NCBI RefSeq assembly: GCF_015319355.1
Contig: NZ_JADILU010000010.1
Coordinates: forward strand, 23,951-87,950
From: Psychroserpens luteus
GTDB lineage: Bacteria; Bacteroidota; Bacteroidia; Flavobacteriales; Flavobacteriaceae
Reading direction: 5' to 3'
Length of the DNA stretch: 64,000 nt
The position numbers were made by a program, and so were the translations under genes. Below are positions 1 to 8,413 of the stretch, one piece after another. The notes under the pieces are model-generated. The model had not been told where the DNA came from, made no database searches, and saw only the letters and a list, made by a program, of their open reading frames with translations. Positions within the stretch are counted from its first letter, which is position 1. Every line of letters starts with the position of its first letter.

Positions 1-124
1 TTAAAGCCCAAAGCACGATGTTTAGTACAGGTTTTAATTTTTTAGGTACAAATTTATCGATTAACCAAACGATACCAATGGTAAGTGCGATTAGACCAAC
101 AACTACAAGAATTACATTTAACAT
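1..124 (-). CDS. Small membrane protein, 3' part cut by window edge
   Basis: A reading frame starts at an ATG whose complement is at 122-124 and runs off the left edge without a stop. It begins MLNVILVVVGLIALTIG, a hydrophobic helix of about 20 residues, followed by the basic stretch KFVPKKLKP and the start of a second hydrophobic run. This suggests a small inner-membrane protein with at least two helices. It is divergent from the helicase gene at 331, with about 200 bp of AT-rich spacer between them. I do not recognise a function. Confidence 0.55.
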   Translation of the reverse strand, partial: MLNVILVVVGLIALTIGIVWLIDKFVPKKLKPVLNIVLWAL

Positions 125-330
125 AGTTAGTGTTTTTTTTATTTTGTTAAGGAGTTACACAAATCTACAATTTTTTTTCAATCGTTAAAACATTGTAGAA
201 ATAATTCATTCAAAGTTGAAAGATATAAAATTACTTTCATATTCTATAACAAAATTTGTTTTGTGAAGTGATTAAATCGTTTCGGCTTTATACCTTACCT
301 TGCATTTCAATTTGTATATCAAATATTTAA

Positions 331-1758
331 ATGACCACATCAGATTTCTATAAATTACTTATTCAAAAGTTTCCTTTTAAACCTACATTAAAGCAAACCA
401 TTGCTTTAGAGCAATTGTCCAACTTTGTTTTTAATGATTCTCCTAATGCATTATACCTATTAAAAGGGTTTGCAGGAACAGGGAAAACAAGCATTACAGG
501 TACACTAGTTTCTAATTTATGGCAAACAAAAAAAAGTGCAGTTTTGTTAGCTCCAACAGGTAGAGCAGCAAAAGTAATCTCTAATTACTCTAAAAAAGAA
601 GCTTTCACTATTCATAAAAAAATCTATTTTCCGAAGAAAGATAAAGGAGGAGGCGTAAAATTTGTATTACAACCAAATAAGCATCGCAACACGATATTTA
701 TTGTGGATGAAGCATCGATGATTCCAGATGTGCCTTCAGATTCTAAAAATATTGAAAGCACGTCCTTATTAGATGATTTGATGAGTTATGTGTATTCTGG
801 TCACAACTGTAAATTATTGCTTATTGGTGATAAAGCGCAGTTGCCTCCTGTAAAATCAGATTTATCTCCAGCTTTAGATCAAAGATTATTAGAATTAAAT
901 TATGATAAAAACGTCACTAGTATTGAACTTGATGAAGTAGTAAGACAAAATCAAGACTCAGGTATTTTAAGTAATGCAACCAGAATAAGAGAAGTTATAG
1001 AGAATGATTTTTATGAGTCCTTTACATTTAACCTCAATGGGTTTGATGATATTGTAAGACTAATAGATGGCCATGAGGTCATGGATGCAATCAACGATTC
1101 TTATAGCGCAAATGGTCATGAAGACACTGCAATTATTGTAAGAAGTAATAAAAGAGCTAATCTTTATAATCAACAAATACGTAACCGAATTCTATTTAAC
1201 GAAAACGAGCTCACAGTTGGTGATTTTTTGATGGTCGTTAAAAATAATTACTTCTGGATCAAGCCAACAACCGAAGCTGGTTTTATAGCAAATGGTGATA
1301 TCATTCAGGTTTTAGAGATTTTCTCAATTACGACATTATATGATTTTCGCTTTGCCGAAGTCAAAGTTCAAATGGTTGATTACCCAAAAATGCAACCTTT
1401 TGAAACCGTTTTATTGTTAGATACTATAGAAGCAGAAACGCCTTCACTCACTTACGAAGATAGTAACCGTTTGTATCAAGAGGTTCAAAAAGATTTTGAA
1501 GACGAAACTTCCAACTATAAAAAGTTCTTAAAGATTAAAGGCAATAAACACTTTAATGCATTGCAGGTAAAGTTTTCTTATGCGATTACGTGTCATAAAT
1601 CACAAGGTGGACAATGGAATACCATTTTTGTAGAACAACCCTATTTACCAAACGGAATAGATAAAGACTACATGAGATGGTTGTACACAGCAGCTACCAG
1701 AGCTAAAGAGAAATTGTATTTAATTGGTTTTAAAGATGAGTTTTTTGAAGAAGATTGA
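331..1758 (+). CDS. RecD-like ATP-dependent DNA helicase (UvrD/RecD superfamily 1)
   Basis: Predicted SF1B DNA helicase, 475 aa. Walker A GFAGTGKT lies at residues 46-53, Walker B IVDEAS near 124-129, the motif III-like GDKAQLPPV near 165, the C-terminal CHKSQGGQW at 421-429 and the YTAATRAKE motif near 450. The layout fits the short RecD2-like single-chain helicases that flavobacteria annotate as 'AAA family ATPase / exodeoxyribonuclease V alpha-like', without the RecD2 N-terminal extension. The ATG start gives the helicase fold directly with no extra leader. The gene appears monocistronic. A role in DNA repair or recombination is inferred from the family. Confidence 0.9.
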   Translation: MTTSDFYKLLIQKFPFKPTLKQTIALEQLSNFVFNDSPNALYLLKGFAGTGKTSITGTLVSNLWQTKKSAVLLAPTGRAAKVISNYSKKEAFTIHKKIYFPKKDKGGGVKFVLQPNKHRNTIFIVDEASMIPDVPSDSKNIESTSLLDDLMSYVYSGHNCKLLLIGDKAQLPPVKSDLSPALDQRLLELNYDKNVTSIELDEVVRQNQDSGILSNATRIREVIENDFYESFTFNLNGFDDIVRLIDGHEVMDAINDSYSANGHEDTAIIVRSNKRANLYNQQIRNRILFNENELTVGDFLMVVKNNYFWIKPTTEAGFIANGDIIQVLEIFSITTLYDFRFAEVKVQMVDYPKMQPFETVLLLDTIEAETPSLTYEDSNRLYQEVQKDFEDETSNYKKFLKIKGNKHFNALQVKFSYAITCHKSQGGQWNTIFVEQPYLPNGIDKDYMRWLYTAATRAKEKLYLIGFKDEFFEED

Positions 1759-1821
1759 GTTTAGTTTTCAGTCGCAGTTTCAATTTTCAGATGAAAATTA
1801 AGAAAATAGTTGTATTTTTTT

Positions 1822-1891
1822 CTTCGGAAATAGGATAACTCCAAAATCGCTCAATAAAATCAATTCTTATAAAGGTTTAAAATTTCCGAAG
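1822..1891. repeat. Long-loop inverted repeat built on the TTCCGAAG octamer
   Basis: In the spacer between the helicase gene and the DUF4126 gene, CTTCGGAA at 1822-1829 and TTCCGAAG at 1884-1891 face each other. Their flanks extend the pairing to about 13 bp (TCTTCGGAAAT against ATTTCCGAAGA). The loop is about 50 nt. It could form a stem in the leader of the DUF4126 transcript. There is no T-run directly after it, so a simple terminator is unlikely. Confidence 0.5.
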
Positions 1892-1908
1892 AAAGAATTA
1901 TATATAAT

Positions 1909-2475
1909 ATGACAACAGAAACCATAATAAGCATCTTTTTAGGTATAGGTTTATCAGCATCAGTTGGTTTTCGAGTATTTGTGCCATTGTTTGCGCTAAG
2001 TCTTGCTGCTTATTTTAATCTTTGGGAACTCAATGAGTCTTGGTTGTGGATAGGAAGTTTAACAGCAGTCGTTACTTTAGGCGTTGCAACTCTGGTTGAA
2101 ATATTTGGTTACTATATACCTTATATAGACAACTTATTAGATTCTATTGCAATCCCGCTGGCAACTATTGCAGGAACCGCAGTTATGGTTTCTACCGTTG
2201 CAGATTTAAGTCCAGCCATAACTTGGGCTTTGGCAATCATTGCTGGAGGAGGAACAGCTGCAGCAGTTGCCGGAAGTTCTGGTTTAACACGATTGGCTTC
2301 TACGTCATTAACAGGAGGACTTGGCAATCCTATAGTTACAACTTTAGAGACAGGAAGTTCTATTGTGATGACTATCGTATCTTTATTTATACCTGTTCTT
2401 GCTTTTATTTTCGTCATTATCCTTTTATATATCATTTTTAGAGTTTATAAAAAGATTAAGAGAAGTAAGACATAA
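1909..2475 (+). CDS. DUF4126 domain-containing membrane protein
   Basis: A 188-aa hydrophobic protein matching the DUF4126 pattern. It has an N-terminal helix with GIGLSASVGFRVFVPLF, glycine/alanine-rich central helices (IAGGGTAAAVAGSSG) and a final membrane helix followed by a basic tail (YKKIKRSKT) that should be cytoplasmic. About five membrane segments are visible. The biochemical role of the family is not established. It starts about 150 bp after the helicase stop, and that spacer holds an inverted repeat, so it probably has its own promoter. Confidence 0.85.
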   Translation: MTTETIISIFLGIGLSASVGFRVFVPLFALSLAAYFNLWELNESWLWIGSLTAVVTLGVATLVEIFGYYIPYIDNLLDSIAIPLATIAGTAVMVSTVADLSPAITWALAIIAGGGTAAAVAGSSGLTRLASTSLTGGLGNPIVTTLETGSSIVMTIVSLFIPVLAFIFVIILLYIIFRVYKKIKRSKT

Positions 2476-2520
2476 ATGATATTAAAGTTTTATTTTTGAT
2501 ACTCCACAAATTCTAATCAG

Positions 2521-3249
2521 ATGAAGATAATTTCAATGATTCCTGCACGCTACAGTGCATCTCGTTTTCCAGCTAAACTTATGCAAGATTTAGAAGGTAA
2601 AACAGTTATTTTAAGAACCTATGAGGCTACAGTAGCAACACAATTATTTGATGATGTCTATGTAGTGACAGACAGCAAGATTATTTTTGATGAGATTACA
2701 TCAAACGGTGGAAAAGCTATCATGAGCATAAAAGAACATGAATCTGGTAGTGATCGTATAGCAGAAGCTGTTGTAGATTTAGATGTTGATATTGTCGTAA
2801 ACGTGCAAGGAGACGAGCCTTTTACAGAAAGAGAAAGTTTAGAGAAAGTTATAAAAGCCTTTAAAGAAGATCACAATAAAGAGATTGATTTAGCCTCCTT
2901 AATGGTGGAAATTCATGATTGGGATGAAATTAATAATCCAAATACAGTAAAAGTTATTGTTGATCAAAACAATTTTGCTTTATATTTTTCTCGTAGTCCA
3001 ATTCCATATCCAAGAGACAAAGAAGCTGGCGCGCGTTATTTTAAACACAAAGGTGTTTATGCGTTTAGAAAACAGGCTTTGTTAGATTTTAGTAAACTGC
3101 CTATGCAATTTATTGAAGCTACTGAGAAAATTGAGTGCATTAGATATTTAGAATATGGCAAACGAATTAAAATGGTAGAAACGACAATTGAAGGTGTAGA
3201 AATTGACACACCTGAAGATTTAGAACGCGCTAAAAAACTTTGGAAATAA
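2521..3249 (+). CDS. kdsB: 3-deoxy-manno-octulosonate cytidylyltransferase (CMP-Kdo synthetase)
   Basis: Activates Kdo, or 8-amino-Kdo, with CTP to give the CMP-sugar used to build the inner core of lipopolysaccharide. The 242-aa length is normal. The nucleotide-binding signature [12 protein letters not shown] sits at residues 8-19, NVQGDEPF at about 95-102 carries the metal-binding Asp, and the C-terminal [14 protein letters not shown] is typical. A TAnnTTTG-like -7 element (TATTTTTG, 2491-2498) lies 22 bp upstream, but I see no good -33 partner. The next gene begins at the base after its stop codon, so the two are co-transcribed. The kdnB-like gene downstream raises the possibility that the natural substrate is 8-amino-Kdo. 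Confidence 0.95.
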   Translation: MKIISMIPARYSASRFPAKLMQDLEGKTVILRTYEATVATQLFDDVYVVTDSKIIFDEITSNGGKAIMSIKEHESGSDRIAEAVVDLDVDIVVNVQGDEPFTERESLEKVIKAFKEDHNKEIDLASLMVEIHDWDEINNPNTVKVIVDQNNFALYFSRSPIPYPRDKEAGARYFKHKGVYAFRKQALLDFSKLPMQFIEATEKIECIRYLEYGKRIKMVETTIEGVEIDTPEDLERAKKLWK

Positions 3250-3954
3250 TTGAATAAAGACTATCAACATATTAAAGTCATCGGTTTTGATGCAGACGAT
3301 ACACTTTGGGTAAATGAGACTTATTTTCGTGAGGCAGAATTGGAGTTCGCTAAATTATTAGCGCCTTATGAAACTGCAAATAAAATAGACCAAGAGCTGT
3401 TTAGAAAAGAAATTGAAAATTTGCCTTTATATGGCTACGGAATTAAAGGATTTGTACTATCTATGGTGGAAATGGCTGTTGAGATTTCAAATAATCAAGT
3501 ATCAAATAAAACAATTACCAAAATATTAAATATAGGTAAAGACATGTTAGATGCTCCAGTTGAATTATTAGATGGAGTAGAAGATGTTTTAAAAACCTTA
3601 TCAAAAGATTATAAATTAATTGTTCTCACAAAAGGTGATTTATTAGACCAAGAGCGAAAACTAGAAAAGTCTAATTTGAATTCTTATTTTCATCATATTG
3701 AGGTCATGAGTGATAAGCAAGAGGTAAATTATTCTAAGGTGCTAAATCATTTAGATATAGAACCGTCAGAATTTTTGATGATTGGGAATTCTCTAAAATC
3801 AGATATTTTACCATTAGTCAATATTGGAGCAGAGGCAATCCATATTCCTTTTCATACCACTTGGTTACATGAGCAAGTTAATGAACAAGAAACTAGAAAT
3901 AAAGCTTATAAAACGATAACGCGTTTATCAGAATTAAAAATGATATTAAATTAG
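3250..3954 (+). CDS. HAD family hydrolase (phosphatase-like), TTG start
   Basis: HAD superfamily phosphatase of 234 aa. Motif I is D14-A-D16-D-T, motif II is the Thr in VLTKGD (125-130), K163 is a plausible motif III lysine, and motif IV is GNSLKSD (179-185). A helical cap lies between motifs I and II, making it a C1-cap enzyme rather than a capless KdsC-type one. The start is a TTG directly abutting the kdsB stop. The next in-frame ATG is far inside the fold, so TTG is well supported. Its stop overlaps the GTG of the next gene by one base. The substrate is unknown, but the context suggests a sugar phosphate. Confidence 0.85.
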   Translation: MNKDYQHIKVIGFDADDTLWVNETYFREAELEFAKLLAPYETANKIDQELFRKEIENLPLYGYGIKGFVLSMVEMAVEISNNQVSNKTITKILNIGKDMLDAPVELLDGVEDVLKTLSKDYKLIVLTKGDLLDQERKLEKSNLNSYFHHIEVMSDKQEVNYSKVLNHLDIEPSEFLMIGNSLKSDILPLVNIGAEAIHIPFHTTWLHEQVNEQETRNKAYKTITRLSELKMILN

Positions 3955-4574
3955 TGGAAGTTATCAATCAAAATACCTGGAAACGTAAGCAACATTACGA
4001 TCATTTTTCAACATTAAAAGATCCTTATTTTGCGGTCACTTTTCCAGTTGATGTAAGTAAAGCCTATGATTTTGCAAAGGCTCACAATGTTTCTTTCTTC
4101 GGAAAGTACTTGCATGACTGCATGAAAGCGATTAATGAAGTAGACGAATTAAAATTAAGAGTAAAAGACAATCAGGTTGTTAAATATGAAACTATTAATG
4201 CATCAGCAACATTAATGCGGTCAGATCAAACATTCGGGTTTTCATATATAGAATTTGATGAGGATTTAAACCAATTTTTGGAACATCTCATTTCAGAAAA
4301 AAACAGAATAGAAGACACAGGAGCATTGTTTCCATTACGAAATGATTTAATGTGTATTCATTGTTCTGCTATGCCTTGGGTTAATTTCTCAGGTCATAAA
4401 GAACCTGTTTCTGGGACTTTAGATTCTATACCTAAATTAGCTTTTAGTAAAACTGTTAAAGAAAATGATGGAAAATTGATGATGAATGTGTCCATAAATG
4501 TAAATCACGCATTAGTTGATGGTTATCATGTTGGATTATTTGCCGAAAAATTTCAACATTATTTAAATAAATAA
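3954..4574 (+). CDS. CatA-like O-acetyltransferase
   Basis: Chloramphenicol acetyltransferase-fold protein, 206 aa. The catalytic HxxxDG is H185-ALV-D189-G190, preceded by the usual conserved INVNH strand, and the N-terminal segment TWKRKQHYDHF matches the family. Flavobacterial chromosomes often carry such CatA-like proteins that are not resistance determinants. Position between a HAD phosphatase and a kdnB-like dehydrogenase suggests acetyl transfer to a sugar or amino sugar. The start is GTG, overlapping the upstream TAG by one base, and no ATG lies nearby. Family assignment is firm; substrate is inference only. Confidence 0.85.
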   Translation: MEVINQNTWKRKQHYDHFSTLKDPYFAVTFPVDVSKAYDFAKAHNVSFFGKYLHDCMKAINEVDELKLRVKDNQVVKYETINASATLMRSDQTFGFSYIEFDEDLNQFLEHLISEKNRIEDTGALFPLRNDLMCIHCSAMPWVNFSGHKEPVSGTLDSIPKLAFSKTVKENDGKLMMNVSINVNHALVDGYHVGLFAEKFQHYLNK

Positions 4575-4620
4575 AGATAAATCCAACTATGTTTTTATTT
4601 TTGTTAAAGAAGACAAATAA

Positions 4621-5703
4621 ATGAGTTATAAAAATTATCCAATGGTGTCCAGAATAGTTTTTGGACGAGGTAGTTTTAATCAGTTAGGAGATATAATCGC
4701 TCCTAAGCGATTAAATGTAAAAGCGCCATTTATATTTTTGGTTGATGACGTGTTTAAAGGAAATCCTTTAATAACATCAAGACTCTCATTAGCTTATGAG
4801 GATCAACTACTTTTCGTATCTGCTAAAGAAGAACCTAAAACATCACAAGTTGATGAGTTGGTAGAACAAATTATATTAAACCATAAAGATAGACCTTCTG
4901 GGATTATTGGTATTGGAGGCGGTACTGTCATGGACTTAGCTAAAGCTGTGGCAATCATGTTGACTAATGAAGGTGAAGCTAAAAATTATCAAGGTTGGGA
5001 TTTAGTTAAAAATCCAGCAATTTACCATGTTGGTGTACCAACCATATCTGGTACAGGAGCCGAAGTTTCTAGAACAACCATACTAACTGGACCAGAAAGA
5101 AAATTAGGTATAAATAGTGATTTCACGCCTTTTGATCAAGTTATTTTAGATCCAGAATTAACAGTAGATGTGCCAAAAGATCAATGGTTTTATACAGGTA
5201 TGGATTGTTTTGTACACTGTATTGAATCTTTAAATGGGACTTACTTAAACGCATTTAGTCAAAGCTACGGAGAAAAAGCATTGGAGCTTTGCAAAGAAAT
5301 ATTTTTAGAAGATTCTCTTTCTATTGAAGATTCTCAAGACAAATTAATGATGGCTTCCTGGCATGGAGGAATGAGTATTGCGTACTCTCAAGTAGGAGTT
5401 GCACATGCGATGAGCTACGGTTTGGGTTATCTTTTAGGTATTAAACACGGAATTGGAAACTGTATCGTTTTTGAACATTTAGAGGACTATTATCCCGAAG
5501 GTGTTGCCATGTACAAAGCCATGAGAAAAAAGCATAACATTTCAATACCTCAAGGCATTTGTGAGCATTTAGGAGATGACGAATTTGACATCATGATTGA
5601 TGTTGCATTAAGTTTGACACCATTATGGGAAAATGCAATTGGTGATAACTGGGAAGAAATAATTACAAGAGATAAGTTGAAAGCACTCTACCAAAAGATG
5701 TAA
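4621..5703 (+). CDS. kdnB: Iron-containing alcohol dehydrogenase, probable Kdo 8-oxidase KdnB
   Basis: A 360-aa group III (iron-containing) alcohol dehydrogenase. The dinucleotide/phosphate loop GIGGGTVMDLAKA is at 97-109. The metal ligands appear as D195 and H199 (GMDCFVHC), H262 (AHAMSYG) and H276 (GIKHGIGN). Overall it resembles KdnB, which in Shewanella oxidises the C8 hydroxyl of Kdo so that the aminotransferase KdnA can make 8-amino-Kdo. The kdsB gene three positions upstream fits this. No DegT-type kdnA partner lies in the window. The specific KdnB assignment is therefore likely but unproven; the superfamily is certain. The next gene starts one base after its stop codon. Confidence 0.75.
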   Translation: MSYKNYPMVSRIVFGRGSFNQLGDIIAPKRLNVKAPFIFLVDDVFKGNPLITSRLSLAYEDQLLFVSAKEEPKTSQVDELVEQIILNHKDRPSGIIGIGGGTVMDLAKAVAIMLTNEGEAKNYQGWDLVKNPAIYHVGVPTISGTGAEVSRTTILTGPERKLGINSDFTPFDQVILDPELTVDVPKDQWFYTGMDCFVHCIESLNGTYLNAFSQSYGEKALELCKEIFLEDSLSIEDSQDKLMMASWHGGMSIAYSQVGVAHAMSYGLGYLLGIKHGIGNCIVFEHLEDYYPEGVAMYKAMRKKHNISIPQGICEHLGDDEFDIMIDVALSLTPLWENAIGDNWEEIITRDKLKALYQKM

Positions 5704-5704
5704 T

Positions 5705-6253
5705 ATGAGATGGCTTGTAAGTTTTATTTATTTCAAATTATTAGGCTGGAAATTCACTGGCAATACTAATTTTTCTCAAGACACAGTTAAAAAAGCAGTG
5801 ATTATTGCTGTTCCTCATACAAGTTGGCAGGATTTTTTTATCGGAATGTTTCTTCGGAAATTAACAGGAGTTAAAACCAATTTTGTTGGTAAAAAAGAAC
5901 TCTTTACTTGGCCTCTAGGTTATTATTTTAGAGCAGTAGGTGGTTCGCCTTTAGATAGAACATCTGGACAAAATAAGGTGGAAGCTATAGCTGAGTTATT
6001 TAAAAACAAAGAAGAATTTAGGTTAACGCTCGCTCCAGAAGGTACTCGTAAAAATGTAAAACAATGGCGAACAGGTTTCTACTACATTGCCAAAGCAGCT
6101 AATGTGCCAATCATTATGTTTACCCTAGATTTTAAAAATAAAGAAAATCATATTTCAGAACCTTTCTATCCTACAGATGATGTAGAAGCAGATTTTGCTT
6201 TTATGAAAGCGTTCTTTAAAGGTGTTGTGGGTAAAATTCCTGAGTATTCTTAA
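5705..6253 (+). CDS. PlsC-like 1-acyl-glycerol-3-phosphate acyltransferase family protein
   Basis: Lysophospholipid acyltransferase (LPLAT) superfamily protein, 182 aa. The catalytic HX4D is H38-TSWQ-D43 and the substrate-binding motif EGTR is at 112-115. GKKELFTWPLG corresponds to block II. The single N-terminal hydrophobic segment is short, so it is probably a peripheral membrane protein at the inner leaflet. It follows the kdnB-like gene by a single base, so it is in the same operon. Acylation of a glycerophospholipid, lipid A precursor or ornithine-type lipid are all possible; the sequence does not decide. Confidence 0.85.
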   Translation: MRWLVSFIYFKLLGWKFTGNTNFSQDTVKKAVIIAVPHTSWQDFFIGMFLRKLTGVKTNFVGKKELFTWPLGYYFRAVGGSPLDRTSGQNKVEAIAELFKNKEEFRLTLAPEGTRKNVKQWRTGFYYIAKAANVPIIMFTLDFKNKENHISEPFYPTDDVEADFAFMKAFFKGVVGKIPEYS

Positions 6254-6266
6254 ACAGATTTTAAAA

Positions 6267-7064
6267 GTGAATGTACAAAGTAGGGCATATGTTTTAATTA
6301 TCGTAATGCTATGTATCGCTTCAATAGATTGTGCAGCACAAGTTAAAATGCCACAATTAATTAGTTATTCTTCTTCGGAATGTGAAGAGATCTATTACCA
6401 AAATAGACGCAAGGTTCAAAATCGTATTCTAAATCATACCATTACAGATTCTTCTCAAGTTTATAAGGTCTTCGTAGCGACTAATTGCGAACGTACAGCA
6501 GAAGGCGAAATCAAATTTATAAATGATACACTTAAATTGAGGCATCATGGTGTTTGGGAATTTTCCGAAGAGATAGAAAAAATCAACGATTCAATTACTA
6601 TAGTTACAGAAATACGTATTGAAGAATTAGTAGAATGTGATTGTGCTTATGAATTGGTTTATGAAATTTCAGGATTAAAAACACAACCACAAATTGTAAC
6701 TTTAAATGGAGAGACTATTACAAATACCAAGCATAAATATAAAGTGAGACGAAAAGCTCCTAAGTTTGATATTGTGGATAATGATACTATCAACCTAATC
6801 GATATTTATGGTTTAAAACAAAAAACTCATGTTGTATTAAGACCTGATGGAAAATTGCTTTCTAAAATTTATTATGTGGATGAAAAACCAATGTCAGGCT
6901 TAGCAAAAGTACGCTATAATACAAATGGTTTTGATCGTATAGAAATGCATCTAGAAAATGGCAATTACACTAAACGTATATACTATAAAAACGGGAAACT
7001 GTTTAAAACTTGCGATACAGAAGGTGCTTTTGAAGATGATACTAATTGTTTCTTTGTAAAATAA
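6267..7064 (+). CDS. Secreted hypothetical protein with MORN-like C-terminal strands
   Basis: Uncharacterised exported protein. The open frame reaches back to an ATG at 6222, inside the acyltransferase gene. A GTG at 6267 gives a better N terminus: MNVQSRAY, then the hydrophobic VLIIVMLCIASI and an AAQ-like signal peptidase site. An ATG at 6306 is a third option. The C-terminal third (YYKNGKLFKTC and similar) resembles the Y-x-N-G-K strands of MORN/YwqK-type antitoxin-like proteins. It is the last gene of the + strand cluster and ends before a strong terminator. No function is recognised. Confidence 0.6.
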   Translation: MNVQSRAYVLIIVMLCIASIDCAAQVKMPQLISYSSSECEEIYYQNRRKVQNRILNHTITDSSQVYKVFVATNCERTAEGEIKFINDTLKLRHHGVWEFSEEIEKINDSITIVTEIRIEELVECDCAYELVYEISGLKTQPQIVTLNGETITNTKHKYKVRRKAPKFDIVDNDTINLIDIYGLKQKTHVVLRPDGKLLSKIYYVDEKPMSGLAKVRYNTNGFDRIEMHLENGNYTKRIYYKNGKLFKTCDTEGAFEDDTNCFFVK

Positions 7065-7185
7065 AATTGACGCAAAACCTTTTAAGTTAGCACTTTGGCA
7101 CACATTTTGACTGTATATAAGTGTAATTAATACTGAAACATAAAGTAAACGTAAGTCCCTAAAAAGAAACAGAATTAATTATTAC

Positions 7186-7218
7186 AAAAGCTACTTAATT
7201 TATTTAAGTAGCTTTTTT
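7186..7218. terminator. Bidirectional rho-independent terminator
   Basis: Stem AAAGCTACTTA / TAAGTAGCTTT with a short loop, flanked by A-run and T-run, between two convergent genes (ends at 7064 and 7248). It should end transcription from both sides. Confidence 0.8.
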
Positions 7219-7247
7219 GTTTTATATCAATTTAACTAAAAAAGATA

Positions 7248-7712
7248 TTACAATTTAGCCTCAAATTTGGTTAGTAATTGATTGGTTTGTTGATTAAGCT
7301 TTTTCTTAAAAAATGAAGTACCACCAAGTAATAAGCCTTTTAATCCAAGCGCTTGTTTAGACCACGTATGAAGATTAAAAGTATCTGTATGTTTTATGAT
7401 TTTACCATCTTTAAATTCAAAATGCGCTATTATTTTATTATGAACAGGTCTTCCAGTTTTACTAAACATATAGTGAGCTTCCCATTTCGCATTTCCCATT
7501 TGACCTTTAGAGTTGATATCTGAGTATTCTACTTTAAAATCTTTACCTTTTTGAGACGTAATTAACATTCGCCACATGTTTTTAGCATGGTCACCTTTTA
7601 AAACTCCAAATGCAGGATCTTCAAAAACAATATCATCATGATAACACGCTACCATTGATTCTGCATCTTGATTTTTAAAAGCACTGTAAAAATTTTCTAT
7701 AATTGAATTCAT
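7248..7712 (-). CDS. NTF2-like (SnoaL-type) family protein
   Basis: A 154-aa protein with the alpha+beta-barrel NTF2-like pattern. The first helix reads IIENFYSAFKNQDAESM, followed by the characteristic CYHDDIVFEDPAFG loop and closing strands (HFEFKDGKIIKHTDTFNLHTW). Such proteins are small ligand-binding or isomerase/hydrolase folds, and nothing in the sequence picks out a substrate. The C-terminal 30 residues are basic and extend slightly beyond the core fold. Monocistronic on the minus strand. Confidence 0.8.
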   Translation of the reverse strand: MNSIIENFYSAFKNQDAESMVACYHDDIVFEDPAFGVLKGDHAKNMWRMLITSQKGKDFKVEYSDINSKGQMGNAKWEAHYMFSKTGRPVHNKIIAHFEFKDGKIIKHTDTFNLHTWSKQALGLKGLLLGGTSFFKKKLNQQTNQLLTKFEAKL

Positions 7713-7815
7713 GCAATAAAGTTAATCATTATTAGTTTACGAAAACTGTATCATTAAAATTTGCGTAAATAGAGTAGTAGCAATTATCTGCTTTTAAAAT
7801 TGCTCTAAAAAAGAG

Positions 7816-7846
7816 AAAAGACCATCAGAAATGATGGTCTTTTTGT
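7816..7846 (-). terminator. Terminator of the 7891-8391 gene
   Basis: Stem AAAAGACCATCA / TGATGGTCTTTT with a short loop and T-runs on both strands. It lies downstream of the minus-strand gene ending at 7891. Confidence 0.8.
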
Positions 7847-7890
7847 TTTTAATTAATAAAAGTCTTGGTGTTTATATGACTCTAGCTTAT

Positions 7891-8391
7891 TTATTCTATA
7901 ATACCATTAAATGTCTTGTATTGAGCATATACGTCAATCCCAAAAAGTTCCCATTGTAAAATACCATTAGCTGTAAATTCTAATTGCTTAGTCTTACTAT
8001 TGTTTTTTGTTTCGATTGTTTTAAAATCCCAAACATAGCCACTTATAAATCCAGTCAAAGAACTATTGCTTGATATAGGAATAAATTCATTTTCGTCAAT
8101 TGAGTATTTCAAGCTTAAATTAATGTCAAAAGCTAAATTATCTTCCAATAATATTCTTTTAACTTTACTATTATTATTGTTATAACCTTCTGTTATTATT
8201 ATCCGGTTATTGGGTTTATCTTCATTAGATGCTGAAATGATTTGCGTAATTCCAATAATCATTATAAAGATTGAAATATATTTAAATTGAGGCTTAAAAA
8301 TCCTTTTACCTTTAGCTATAAATCCAACAATTAGATATAAAAAGCACAAAAAAATTATTCCGTTTATTATTGACCAAATTAGATACATCAT
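7891..8391 (-). CDS. Hypothetical membrane-anchored protein
   Basis: A 166-aa protein with two N-terminal hydrophobic helices (about residues 3-25 and 38-54) separated by the basic loop AKGKRIFKPQFK. A polar, mostly beta-strand C-terminal domain of about 110 residues follows and should face the periplasm. I do not recognise a family. Base composition is more AT-rich than its neighbours. It lies 22 bp downstream of the DUF349 gene and may be read from the same transcript. Confidence 0.6.
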   Translation of the reverse strand: MMYLIWSIINGIIFLCFLYLIVGFIAKGKRIFKPQFKYISIFIMIIGITQIISASNEDKPNNRIIITEGYNNNNSKVKRILLEDNLAFDINLSLKYSIDENEFIPISSNSSLTGFISGYVWDFKTIETKNNSKTKQLEFTANGILQWELFGIDVYAQYKTFNGIIE

Positions 8392-8413
8392 AATTTTTTA
8401 TTATAGCAATGAT

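Noticed and set aside
3954-4574. Chloramphenicol resistance gene
   Set aside because: The fold and catalytic His are CAT-like, but the gene sits in a compact chromosomal cluster and such CatA-like proteins are common in flavobacteria. Nothing indicates resistance.
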